Of a stretch of 64,000 nucleotides of DNA, positions 54,250 to 62,702 are shown piece after piece; within the stretch, counting starts at the first letter, position 1; each line of letters starts with the position of its first letter. The notes below the pieces were generated by a model that saw only the letters and a list, made by a program, of their open reading frames with translations, did no database searches and was not told the DNA's origin. This DNA is from CACPJA01 sp964629335 (GTDB taxonomy: Bacteria > Pseudomonadota > Gammaproteobacteria > Steroidobacterales > UBA11654). Made by a program: the position numbers and the translations under genes. The stretch spans positions 11,541 to 75,540 of the forward strand of contig CAZVRH010000003.1 of assembly GCA_964629335.1 (NCBI GenBank), read 5' to 3'.

Positions 54250-55191
54250 TTAAAGAAAACTTTTATTTTTTAAGTTCGTACCTCTTGTAAACTTTTTCGC
54301 AGTCATTGATTCTTTTCCTGCTAGTTGAATTTCTTTTAGTAGAAGGTTTCCTTTTCCTGTTGCAACCAAAAGGCCTTCATCGCTTTGCTCTACAACTGTT
54401 CCAGGGTGATTATAGTTTTTAAAGTCTGAAGATAGTTCTGTATCCCAGATTCTAAGGTATTTGTCTCCAAAATGGGTAAAAGCGACTGGCCAAGGATTAT
54501 AGGCCTTAACCTTTCTATCTATTGATTCTGCTGATTCTTTCCAGTTAATCCTGCCGTCAGATTTTTGTATTTTTTTTGAAAAAGTTGCTTGTTGGTGGTC
54601 TTGTTCTTTGGCTTGTATTTTGCCTGATAAAATTTTTTCTAATGATTTTTTTATTGTTGTGGCCGCCAAACCAGAGAGTTTAGCGGACAAGGTTTTTGAG
54701 TTATCTTTTTTATCAATTTTTGCTGGTTTTGATAAAAAAACAGGGCCCGCGTCTAAGGATGATGTCATTCTGATAACAGAGATTCCTGTCTGTTGGTCGC
54801 CGTTGAGTATTGCTGACTGTATCGGCGAAGCCCCCCTCCATGCTGGTAAAAGTGAAGGATGAATGTTTAGAACATCCGTTGAGAAACAATCAAAAAACCA
54901 GTTGGGTATAAGCTTTCCATACGCAGCTGTCAAAAGAACGTTTGGGGACACAACTTTAAGTGTTTTTTTAATTTCTGCCTCTTCAAAAGATTCAACCGAT
55001 AAAGCCTCAAGGCCAAAATTGTTAGCAAACTCCATCACTGGGTTGGGGAGAGTTTTTAGGCCTCTTCCCATTTTTTTGTCGGGCTGTGTTAAAACTATAA
55101 CCGATTGGAAACCCAGGCCAACAACCGCTTTTAAAGGCTCTAAGGAAAATAAAGAAGACCCTGCAAACACTATGGTTTTATCCGAAATCAT
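54250..55191 (-). CDS. fmt: Methionyl-tRNA formyltransferase
   Basis: A 313-residue enzyme that formylates initiator Met-tRNA. The I-V-F-A-G-S-S-L-F-S N-terminus, V-L-T-Q-P-D-K-K-M-G-R-G near residue 35, and the catalytic block L-N-I-H-P-S-L-L-P-A-W-R-G-A-S-P-I near 108, with the following D-A-G-P-V, are diagnostic. It lies 14 nt after def. rsmB, which usually follows fmt, is absent. Confidence 0.96.
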   Translation of the reverse strand: MISDKTIVFAGSSLFSLEPLKAVVGLGFQSVIVLTQPDKKMGRGLKTLPNPVMEFANNFGLEALSVESFEEAEIKKTLKVVSPNVLLTAAYGKLIPNWFFDCFSTDVLNIHPSLLPAWRGASPIQSAILNGDQQTGISVIRMTSSLDAGPVFLSKPAKIDKKDNSKTLSAKLSGLAATTIKKSLEKILSGKIQAKEQDHQQATFSKKIQKSDGRINWKESAESIDRKVKAYNPWPVAFTHFGDKYLRIWDTELSSDFKNYNHPGTVVEQSDEGLLVATGKGNLLLKEIQLAGKESMTAKKFTRGTNLKNKSFL

Positions 55192-55205
55192 TGTACTGTT
55201 TTACG

Positions 55206-55745
55206 TTAAACAATGTTCACCCTGGTGCCTTTTGGGTTTTCAGTGTTGAGTTTTTTCTCTTTTGCTATTTTTTTTCTCAGTCTTTGAAGTTTTATGTTTG
55301 GCACATAATCAATAAACAGTTTCCCATCTAGGTGGTCTATCTCGTGTTGGACACAGATTGCCAAAAGGTCTTCGGCTTCCATTTTAAGCTCTGAGCCGTT
55401 TATGTCTTGTGCAGATAGTTCGATTTGTTTGTGTCTTTGTACAGTGGTTCTGATCTCAGGAACAGAAAGACACCCTTCGCTGCTGTCAACCCTGCCCTTG
55501 ACTTTATCCAGCCTTGGGTTAACAAATATCATTGGTTCGTTTCTTGCTTCGCTTACGTCGAGGACAATCATTCTGATTGGTTTATTTACTTGGGGCGCAG
55601 CCAGGCCTATTCCGTTTGATTGATACATAATGTTCAACATTTCTTCTGACAAAGCTATTAGGTCTTTATCAAAACGTTCAACCGGTTTCGATACTTTTCT
55701 TAGTCTCTCGTCTGGAAACTGCAACAACTCCATATCTTCAAGCAT
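55206..55745 (-). CDS. def: Peptide deformylase
   Basis: A 179-residue metalloenzyme that removes N-formyl groups. Its three motifs are G-I-G-L-A-A-P-Q-V near residue 46, E-G-C-L-S-V-P near 93 (metal Cys), and Q-H-E-I-D-H-L-D-G near 135 (two metal His and catalytic Glu). GGAG 8 nt before the ATG supports the start at 55745 rather than the in-frame Met four codons later. It is first in the def-fmt-DUF4390-ntrY-ntrX run. Confidence 0.97.
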   Translation of the reverse strand: MLEDMELLQFPDERLRKVSKPVERFDKDLIALSEEMLNIMYQSNGIGLAAPQVNKPIRMIVLDVSEARNEPMIFVNPRLDKVKGRVDSSEGCLSVPEIRTTVQRHKQIELSAQDINGSELKMEAEDLLAICVQHEIDHLDGKLFIDYVPNIKLQRLRKKIAKEKKLNTENPKGTRVNIV

Positions 55746-55917
55746 ATTCGGCGCTCCTTGTTTAGCTGCCTATAAAAAATTGGGAGAAATATAATATCAC
55801 GATGTTGTTGTTTTTTTCCAAAACATCTCTTTCTTCCAAAGAATTTTTTGAAAAAAAACAGTTTGACCTTGCTTCTTTTTTCGTACATGCTCAACGTATA
55901 AATTTATCTTCTAAACA

Positions 55918-56406
55918 ATGAATCAAAACCTCAAAGAAGACTTCCTAGACATCTTGCTTTATCTTTTTGAATACTATTCAGAAGATCCCGACAGAGAATC
56001 CGGAAACGATTTTGAAATAAGAAAGCACCTCTTAGGTGCGGGGTTTGAAAAAAAAGCAATTGACCACGCAATGGATTGGGTGGAAATTTTCAAAGGCCCA
56101 TCAGATCAAATAAAAATTGTTAGCCCAAACAAGTTTTCCACCCGTGTTTTTGCCACAGAAGAGCGAGCGCTGTTAGACGAAGAATGTCAAAACTATATTG
56201 TAAGATTGGAGAAATTTGGTTTACTAACACCCCAAAAAAGAGAGCTTTTAATTGATAAACTAACCTCCATAGGTTTTGAGCCGATGGATATTGAAGTGGT
56301 CAAAGCCTTGAGCATTTTAATGCTTTTTCAAGAACCATCAATTGAGGTAAGACTGCACTCTTACGAGGCAGAAAACCTAACAGATAAGCCAAAAACATTG
56401 AATTAA
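55918..56406 (+). CDS. smg: Smg family protein (DUF494)
   Basis: A 162-residue acidic protein starting with D-I-L-L-Y-L-F-E-Y-Y near residue 11, the characteristic Smg N-terminus. Function unknown; it is conserved next to topA, def and dprA in gammaproteobacteria. Here dprA is missing and smg is directly divergent from def across a 172-nt spacer with no gene. Confidence 0.9.
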   Translation: MNQNLKEDFLDILLYLFEYYSEDPDRESGNDFEIRKHLLGAGFEKKAIDHAMDWVEIFKGPSDQIKIVSPNKFSTRVFATEERALLDEECQNYIVRLEKFGLLTPQKRELLIDKLTSIGFEPMDIEVVKALSILMLFQEPSIEVRLHSYEAENLTDKPKTLN

Positions 56407-56468
56407 TCGTTCTTTTGTATTTATAATCACTGCCTCTGGGCTAGCTGCCTTAATAAGAAACTATAGTT

Positions 56469-58919
56469 ATGAGCAAACTTGTAATAGTCGAATCGCCTGC
56501 CAAGGCTAAAACAATTGAGAAATATTTGGGTGAAGGCTACCAAGTCTTGCCCACCATTGGCCATATTAGAGAGCTTCCAAAAAAGGACGCTATAGACCCT
56601 CAAAACAATTACTCCATGCGTTATATTATTAGCCCTGGAAAAGAAGACGCTGTAAAAAAAATCAAATCCACTGCAAAAAACTGCGATGAAGTTATTCTGG
56701 CAACGGATCCTGATAGAGAAGGAGAAGCTATAGCTTGGCATGTAGCGGATATCTTGCAGCCAAAAAAAACCAGTCGTGCTGTTTTTTATGAGATTAGTAA
56801 AAAAGCAGTAAACGAGGCTATATCTAACCCGGGTGAAATAGCGATGGACCTGGTCTCATCACAAGAAACCAGGAGAGCTCTTGATAGGCATTTTGGTTTT
56901 ACTTTATCACCTCTTCTCTGGAGATTATTCCCAAGCAACAACCATTCTGCAGGCAGGGTTCAAAGTCCAGCGCTTAGAATGATCGTGGAAAGAGAGCGTG
57001 AAATAGAATCTTTTGTTCCTGAAGAATATTGGTCCATTTCAGCAGCGCTTAAATCGACCCATGAATTTGAAGCAAAGCTGTCAAAAATTGGTGATGAGCC
57101 AGTAAAGAAATTCACCTTCAAATCTCAATCCATGGTTGATGAAAAAATTAATGGGATAAAACTAGCATCAGAAGGCAAAATGCTGGCAAAAAACATTCAA
57201 AAAAAGAACGTTAAACGCTCGCCAAAGTCGCCTCTAAGGACGTCAGTGCTTCAGCAGCAAGCTTCAAATAAATTTGGCTTTACACCAAAAAGAACGATGC
57301 AAATAGCTCAATCTCTTTACGCGAGAGAAGGCGGCGGCTTAATAACTTACATAAGAACAGACTCTATAGAAATTGATGGAGGCAAGGTCCCAAGCATAAG
57401 AGACAAAGTTATTGAGCTTTATGGGGATGACTATCTTGAAAAAAGGCATTTTAAAAACAAAAAAGAAGCAAAAAATACACAAGAAGCCCATGGCGCTATT
57501 ACTCCTGTAGATATTTCGCTAACACCTGAGCAAACCGCCAGTATGCTTAATACAGACGAACATAAGTTATATACGCTTATTTGGCAAAGAACAATTGCCT
57601 CTCAAATGAAAGATGCTTTGTTTGAAAGAACCACGGTTGAATTTAGACCCAGCAACAACCAAGGCCTTGCTGTGTTCACGTTTTCAGATCAAGAGCTTGT
57701 TTTCCCTGGATACCTCAAAGCAACGAATGAACAGGTAACAGACAATAAGCCTCCAAACATCCAAGAAAATGACGCCGTGGAGCTTATAGACATCAAAACA
57801 GAACAACATTTTACTGACCCGCCACCCAGATATAACGATGCCAGCATGATTAAAACGCTTGAAGAGAAGGGTATAGGAAGGCCTTCAACGTATGCAGAAA
57901 TTTTATCTAAGCTTACTGAAAGAGAGTATGTGCTCCTTAAACAAAAGCGTTATCAGCCTTCAGACATGGGGAGGCTTGTCAGTAACTTTTTAAACAGAAG
58001 TTTTTCTGAATATGTAAATGACGAGTTTACATCTAAAATGGAAGGTGATCTGGATGCTATATCTAGTGGCACAAAAACAAAAACAGAGGTTTTAGATCAA
58101 TTTTGGCAACCGCTAATAGAAGGGATTGATAAAGTAAGTGAAAGCGTTACAAGAAAAGATGTAAACCCACAACGTCCTTTAGGACAGCACCCTGAATCTG
58201 AAAAGCCAATGTTTGCTCGGATGACAAAAAACGGTCCAGCAGTTCAAATTGGTGATATTGATGCAGACGATAAACTAGAGTGGGCTTCCTTAAAAGAAGG
58301 TCAATCTCTGTTCGTTATTACTTTAGAGGATGCTTGCGCCCTTTTTGAAAAACAAGAAGACAACGTTCTAGGCCACCACCCTGAATCAGGCGAGCCTATA
58401 ATTGCTAGAGTAGCGAGATATGGCCCAACAATTCAATTGGGCACAAAAGACAATGGGAACAAGCCCAGATATATAGGTGTGCTGCCATCAGAAAATTTGG
58501 AAGACCTAACATTAGCTAGAGCCTTAGAGTATCTAAGCCTTCCAAAAGAGCTTGGCAAGGACCCTGAGTCTGGAGAAAGTATTTTGGTTACTATAGGCCC
58601 TTATGGACCTTATCTAAAAAGAGGCAGTAAAAACTTTAGGGCCAGAAAAGGTGCGGATCCTTTTACTATGGATCTAGATGAGGCTCTTGCCTCGATTGGA
58701 AACAACAAAGGCTCAGGAGCAATTAAAACCTTTGATGACTCGCCAGTAAAAATCGTTGATGGACGATGGGGCCCTTATATCACCAACGGTAAAAAAAACG
58801 TCTCCGTACCCAAAGACAAGGCCCCGGAAGACCTGGAACTAAAAGAATGCCTTGATTTGCTTGATAAAGCGCCTGCTAAAAAAAGGAGAGCTAAAAAATC
58901 CAAAGCCTCGAAGAATTAA
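56469..58919 (+). CDS. topA: DNA topoisomerase I
   Basis: An 816-residue type IA topoisomerase that relaxes negative supercoils. The Toprim domain starts V-I-V-E-S-P-A-K-A near residue 5 and has the A-T-D-P-D-R-E-G-E-A motif near 78. S-A-G-R-V-Q-S-P-A-L near 160 and the active-site Tyr in L-I-T-Y-I-R-T-D-S near 293 follow. The C-terminus has four topoisomerase repeats lacking zinc-finger cysteines (marked by H-P-E-S-x-x-P or G-P-Y-G-P-Y) and ends in a Lys-rich tail. tsaC begins inside its 3' end. Confidence 0.96.
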   Translation: MSKLVIVESPAKAKTIEKYLGEGYQVLPTIGHIRELPKKDAIDPQNNYSMRYIISPGKEDAVKKIKSTAKNCDEVILATDPDREGEAIAWHVADILQPKKTSRAVFYEISKKAVNEAISNPGEIAMDLVSSQETRRALDRHFGFTLSPLLWRLFPSNNHSAGRVQSPALRMIVEREREIESFVPEEYWSISAALKSTHEFEAKLSKIGDEPVKKFTFKSQSMVDEKINGIKLASEGKMLAKNIQKKNVKRSPKSPLRTSVLQQQASNKFGFTPKRTMQIAQSLYAREGGGLITYIRTDSIEIDGGKVPSIRDKVIELYGDDYLEKRHFKNKKEAKNTQEAHGAITPVDISLTPEQTASMLNTDEHKLYTLIWQRTIASQMKDALFERTTVEFRPSNNQGLAVFTFSDQELVFPGYLKATNEQVTDNKPPNIQENDAVELIDIKTEQHFTDPPPRYNDASMIKTLEEKGIGRPSTYAEILSKLTEREYVLLKQKRYQPSDMGRLVSNFLNRSFSEYVNDEFTSKMEGDLDAISSGTKTKTEVLDQFWQPLIEGIDKVSESVTRKDVNPQRPLGQHPESEKPMFARMTKNGPAVQIGDIDADDKLEWASLKEGQSLFVITLEDACALFEKQEDNVLGHHPESGEPIIARVARYGPTIQLGTKDNGNKPRYIGVLPSENLEDLTLARALEYLSLPKELGKDPESGESILVTIGPYGPYLKRGSKNFRARKGADPFTMDLDEALASIGNNKGSGAIKTFDDSPVKIVDGRWGPYITNGKKNVSVPKDKAPEDLELKECLDLLDKAPAKKRRAKKSKASKN

Positions 58920-59443
58920 AATCTATCCTGTTTGATGGAGGCGTTATCGCTTACCCCACTGAATCCTGCTTTGGGCTTGGGTGTGATCCCAGAAATGAAT
59001 CAGCGGTCAAAAGACTGTTAAAAATAAAAAAAAGGTCCATTGATATGGGACTTATTTTAATAGGTTCAAATATATCAGGACTCAAATCATGGGTAGATAT
59101 TACAAATCAACATAAAGAGCAAATCTTTAGTAAAACAAAAAGGCCCACAACTTATTTAATTCCTGTTACAGAAAAAGCTCCTTACTGGATTATAGGCAAA
59201 CACAACACCTTGGCTTTTCGTTTTGTAAACACCAAAATAATAACAACATTAACTAAAGCCCTAAACTTCCCAATAGTCTCGACCAGCGCTAACTATCATG
59301 GGCAAGAGCCATTAAGAAAAACTGAAGACGTGTCTTTAGAAATGTCCTCTGATTTAGATTATATTATTGAAGGTGAATGCGGTTCCTTTAGTAGGCCATC
59401 AACTATTGTGAACATTTTAACTGGAAAGGAAATTAGAGAATAG
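58898..59443 (+). CDS. tsaC: L-threonylcarbamoyladenylate synthase (YrdC/Sua5 family), apparent AUC start
   Basis: A 181-residue enzyme for t6A37 tRNA modification. The first ATG in frame (59045) would delete 49 conserved residues, including V-I-A-Y-P-T-E-S-C-F-G-L-G-C-D-P and the K-R-L-L-K-I-K-K-R segment. Upstream in this frame there is no ATG, GTG or TTG before an in-frame TAA at 58892. The best full-length start is ATC at 58898, 9 nt after GGAG (58885-58888), overlapping topA by 22 nt. A CTG at 58928 is an alternative with a shorter N-terminus. The C-terminal half with S-T-S-A-N near residue 128 is normal. Confidence 0.88.
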   Translation: MQSLEELKSILFDGGVIAYPTESCFGLGCDPRNESAVKRLLKIKKRSIDMGLILIGSNISGLKSWVDITNQHKEQIFSKTKRPTTYLIPVTEKAPYWIIGKHNTLAFRFVNTKIITTLTKALNFPIVSTSANYHGQEPLRKTEDVSLEMSSDLDYIIEGECGSFSRPSTIVNILTGKEIRE

Positions 59444-59479
59444 CAATGCGAAATATTTTTACGCGGTGCCTAAAACAGA

Positions 59480-60295
59480 ATGGATAACTACGCAGTAATA
59501 GGCAGCCCGATAACTCATAGCAGATCGCCAACAATTCATCACATGTTCGCTGAACAGCTCGGCCACGAGATAACCTATAAAAAAATAGAGGCCAATGAAA
59601 AATCCTTTGAAGAACAGGTAGAGGGTTTTTTCACTAAAGGAGGAAAAGGCTTAAACGTAACGTTGCCGTTTAAAAAACAGGCCTTTTCTATGAGCGACAA
59701 CCTAAGCGGCAACGCAAAAGAATGTGGTGCGGTTAATACACTAAGCTTTTCTGAAGACGGGAGGATATCAGGGGAAAGCACGGATGGTGTTGGTTTAATA
59801 GAAGATTTAAAAAGCAACGAGGTTGAAATTGAAAACAAGTCAATCTTAATCATTGGATCAGGCGGCACAGCTCAAAGCATTATTCCTCAATTGGTTGCGA
59901 ATAATGCTCTACAACTTTCACTTTCAAACCGAACCATCGAGAATGCTATAAACCTCAAAGAACAATATATACATATGTTGGATATCGCTTGCCTGGAGGG
60001 AGAGCTGATTAACAGAAACTTTGATGTTGTGATCAACACGACCTCTGCCCATCTTGAGGGTGCGCTGCCTGAGATCAACCCCGTAGCAATACAAAACTCT
60101 GTTTGCTATGACGTTAATTACAGCTATGGTAAAACCATTTTTCAAAAATGGTGTGATGAGAACGGAGCTAAAAAATCACTCCAAGGCTGGGGTATGCTGG
60201 TGGAACAGGCTGCGGAGTCTTTTTATATTTGGCGAGGTATTCGCCCCAAAACCAGAGAAATCATTGATCGATTAAGCTCAGAGCCAGAAAACTAA
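59480..60295 (+). CDS. aroE: Shikimate dehydrogenase
   Basis: A 271-residue enzyme of aromatic amino acid synthesis that reduces 3-dehydroshikimate with NADPH. S-P-I-T-H-S-R-S-P near residue 8 is the shikimate-binding motif, N-V-T-L-P-F-K near 59 carries the catalytic Lys, and I-G-S-G-G-T-A-Q near 124 binds NADP. It follows tsaC in the conserved order. Confidence 0.94.
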   Translation: MDNYAVIGSPITHSRSPTIHHMFAEQLGHEITYKKIEANEKSFEEQVEGFFTKGGKGLNVTLPFKKQAFSMSDNLSGNAKECGAVNTLSFSEDGRISGESTDGVGLIEDLKSNEVEIENKSILIIGSGGTAQSIIPQLVANNALQLSLSNRTIENAINLKEQYIHMLDIACLEGELINRNFDVVINTTSAHLEGALPEINPVAIQNSVCYDVNYSYGKTIFQKWCDENGAKKSLQGWGMLVEQAAESFYIWRGIRPKTREIIDRLSSEPEN

Positions 60296-60298
60296 AAA

Positions 60299-60631
60299 CT
60301 AATCACACCACACGTCATACACAACAGAATAATTTGCTGCTTGCTGAGAGTAGAANNNNNNNNNNNNNNNNNNNNNNNNNNNNNNNNNNNNNNNNNNNNN
60401 NNNNNNNNNNNNNNNNNNNNNNNNNNNNNNNNNNNNNNNNNNNNNNNNNNNNNNNCCATCAACAATAATTTGTGGAAAAGTTTTGGCCCCTGGAAATTTC
60501 TCCAAAATAAACCCCATCTCAAAATCTTTACCGAGCTCTTGGTAGGTGAACTCTATTTCTTTTTGCTTGCACAAAAATTTTGCTTTTTCACAATGTATAC
60601 AGTCTGGCTTGCCAAAAATTTCGGCCTTCAT
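60299..60631 (-). CDS. Glutaredoxin, interrupted by an assembly gap
   Basis: The N-terminal 58 residues read as a small glutaredoxin: E-I-F-G-K-P-D-C-I-H-C near residue 4 with the CxxC redox pair, L-G-K-D-F near 33, and K-T-F-P-Q-I-I-V-D, which carries the cis-Pro. The rest falls in a 100-N gap. The 18 residues after the gap do not look like a glutaredoxin end, so the frame and gene end are uncertain. T4-type/NrdC-like glutaredoxins are the nearest match. The end coordinate at 60299 should be treated as provisional. Confidence 0.75.
   Translation of the reverse strand: MKAEIFGKPDCIHCEKAKFLCKQKEIEFTYQELGKDFEMGFILEKFPGAKTFPQIIVDXXXXXXXXXXXXXXXXXXXXXXXXXXXXXXXXXXFYSQQAANYSVVYDVWCD
60356..60455. 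other. Assembly gap of 100 N
   Basis: Exactly 100 ambiguous bases, the usual placeholder length for a gap of unknown size, so two contigs were joined here. The true distance between aroE and the glutaredoxin gene is unknown. Confidence 0.95.
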
Positions 60632-60673
60632 ATTGTTCTTTTAATAAATTATTTTTAATTTAAACTTTTGTTA

Positions 60674-60701
60674 CACCCATTATTATATTCAAAAATGGGT
60701 G
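60674..60701. repeat. 8-bp inverted repeat upstream of the second exonuclease III gene
   Basis: CACCCATT (60674-60681) and AATGGGTG (60694-60701) flank a 12-nt AT-rich spacer and end 13 nt before the start codon, in the divergent spacer between the glutaredoxin and xth genes. It could be an operator or a leader hairpin. Confidence 0.35.
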
Positions 60702-60714
60702 GCTTAAGGAAATT

Positions 60715-61479
60715 ATGAAAATAGCAAGCTGGAATGTAAATGGAGTAAGAGCAAGATTAGAGCATGTCACAAGTTGGCTTGAGACAAATCAGCCCGATGT
60801 CTTAGCTTTACAAGAAACAAAAGTTATGGATGAGATGTTTCCATTTGAGGCCTTTGAGCAAATAGGGTATCGGGCTAAAATCTATGGTCAAAAATCTTAT
60901 AATGGTGTGGCATTATTAGCAAAATCAGAGCCAGAAAATGTTGTTGAGGGCATAGATGGTTACAAGGATGAGCAAACCAGGGTCATCTCTGCAACCTATG
61001 GTGATATTCGAGTGATAAATGTTTATATACCCAATGGACAAACCGTTGAGTCAGAGAAGTTTAACTATAAGATGAAATGGTTGAAGAATCTTCTCAGCCT
61101 TCTAGAACAACAGCTTAAAACCAACGATAAAATAGTGGTTTTAGGAGATTTTAATATCGCACCCGATGACGATGATGTCCATGATCCCGAGCTTTGGAGA
61201 GACAAGGTGTTGTGCAGCGCCGATGAAAGAAAATGGCTTAAGAAAATCATGGATTTAGGTTTTATAGACAGTTTTAGGTTGTTTGAACAAAAAGAGGGTT
61301 TGTTTAGTTGGTGGGACTATCGTGCAGCAGCTTATAGAAGAAAAATGGGGTTAAGAATAGATTTAATTTTAATCTCTGAGGCGCTTAAAAAAAATTGTGT
61401 AAAGGGCTATATTGATGAAACACCCAGAGGCCAAGAAAAACCCTCAGACCACACGCCTGTTCTGATCGATCTAAACTAG
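60715..61479 (+). CDS. xth: Exodeoxyribonuclease III (second paralog)
   Basis: A 254-residue AP endonuclease/exonuclease. A-S-W-N-V-N-G-V-R-A-R at the N-terminus, L-Q-E-T-K near residue 33, G-D-F-N-I-A-P near 146, W-W-D-Y-R near 200, R-I-D-L-I near 216 and S-D-H-T-P-V near 245 give the complete active site. It is the more typical XthA-II type; the other paralog (19777-20550) sits by pyrE. A AAGGAAA precedes the ATG. It overlaps the 3' end of the aminotransferase gene by 4 nt. Confidence 0.94.
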   Translation: MKIASWNVNGVRARLEHVTSWLETNQPDVLALQETKVMDEMFPFEAFEQIGYRAKIYGQKSYNGVALLAKSEPENVVEGIDGYKDEQTRVISATYGDIRVINVYIPNGQTVESEKFNYKMKWLKNLLSLLEQQLKTNDKIVVLGDFNIAPDDDDVHDPELWRDKVLCSADERKWLKKIMDLGFIDSFRLFEQKEGLFSWWDYRAAAYRRKMGLRIDLILISEALKKNCVKGYIDETPRGQEKPSDHTPVLIDLN

Positions 61480-62693
61480 CTTAAAACTTTTTCTATTGCT
61501 TTGATTACCAGGTCTGCGTGTTCTTGTTTAAAAGTCATTGGTGGGCGAAGCTTTATTACGTTGTTTTGAGGGCCTGTTTGTCCCGCTAAAATGCCCTCAG
61601 ACAAAAGCCCCTCTATTGCCAGGGAAGTTATTTTGCTTGATTTTAGCTCAACCCCAACAAAGAGACCGCTGCCTCTAACCTCTTGGATATCACTTAACTT
61701 TCTTGCCGCTGAGTTAAGCCCTTTTTTTAAATGTTTTCCTACGTTTTCTGCGTGCTCTGTCAGTTTGTTGTTGTTGACAAACCTTATGACTGCTAAGCCT
61801 GCGGCAGCAGAAACTGGGTTTCCACCAAAAGTATTAAAATATCCGTGGTTTAAGTTGAATGATTTTGCTATTTCACGAGTTGTCACAACAGCCGCTAAAG
61901 GGTGGCCATTGCCCATTGGTTTACCTAGGGTGACTATGTCTGGAATAACTTCATCGTGCTCAAACCCCCACATATGTTTTCCAGTTCGCCCAAAGCCGGA
62001 CTGAACCTCATCAGCAATAGCTAACCCGCTGAAGGATCTTGTTAGGTTGTACATATCTTTGAGGTAACCTTTTGGGATAGAAAAAATACCCTCACTGCTA
62101 AAAATGTTGTCTGCTATAAAGGCTGCGGGCGGTGACCCATTATTTTTAAGCTTTTCTATTGTTTTAAGGCTTTCAGATAGGTGTTTTTCTTTATCGGCCA
62201 AATACTTTTTTGGTCCCCCAACTAAACCTACCCATTCTTCTTTTTTTTCGGGAGGACAATCTTCTGGACTCATTTGAAACACCGCCGTGGTATTTCCATG
62301 GTATGCGTTTTCGGTAACTAGGCAGCCTTCTTGTTTTGTGTGCGCTCTTGCTATTTGTAAGGCCAAATCATTGGCCTCGCTGCCACTGCAACAAAAGTAA
62401 CAAACCTCCAGCTCATTATTAAAAGTAGCTGTTATTTCTTCGGCCAACTCAATAATGTTTTCGTGTAGGTAACGTGTGTTTGTGTTAAGAGTGGCTGCTT
62501 GTGCTGCTATTGCCTCAACAACTATCGGGTTAGAGTGACCTATATGGGCGACATTGTTGTACACATCCAAGTATCGCTGACCACTAGAGCTTTCCAACCA
62601 AACATCTTCTCCTTTAACTATATGTAGAGGCTCTTTGTAAAAAAACTTGTCGGCATTGCCTAAATATTTATTCCTTCTCTCTTTTAGATCCAT
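61476..62693 (-). CDS. Class III PLP enzyme, phospho-lyase-like (ethanolamine-phosphate / phosphohydroxylysine type)
   Basis: A 405-residue fold-type I enzyme. C-S-G-S-E-A-N-D-L-A near residue 101, D-E-V-Q-S-G-F-G-R-T-G near 228, and the PLP Lys in L-G-K-P-M-G-N-G-H-P near 256. That last motif is typical of the ETNPPL/PHYKPL phospho-lyases rather than ornithine or GABA aminotransferases. These eliminate phosphate and ammonia from phosphoethanolamine or 5-phosphohydroxylysine. The kinase gene just upstream in the same operon supplies the matching phosphorylation step (inference). Confidence 0.75.
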   Translation of the reverse strand: MDLKERRNKYLGNADKFFYKEPLHIVKGEDVWLESSSGQRYLDVYNNVAHIGHSNPIVVEAIAAQAATLNTNTRYLHENIIELAEEITATFNNELEVCYFCCSGSEANDLALQIARAHTKQEGCLVTENAYHGNTTAVFQMSPEDCPPEKKEEWVGLVGGPKKYLADKEKHLSESLKTIEKLKNNGSPPAAFIADNIFSSEGIFSIPKGYLKDMYNLTRSFSGLAIADEVQSGFGRTGKHMWGFEHDEVIPDIVTLGKPMGNGHPLAAVVTTREIAKSFNLNHGYFNTFGGNPVSAAAGLAVIRFVNNNKLTEHAENVGKHLKKGLNSAARKLSDIQEVRGSGLFVGVELKSSKITSLAIEGLLSEGILAGQTGPQNNVIKLRPPMTFKQEHADLVIKAIEKVLS

Positions 62694-62702
62694 GCTTTTT
62701 TC

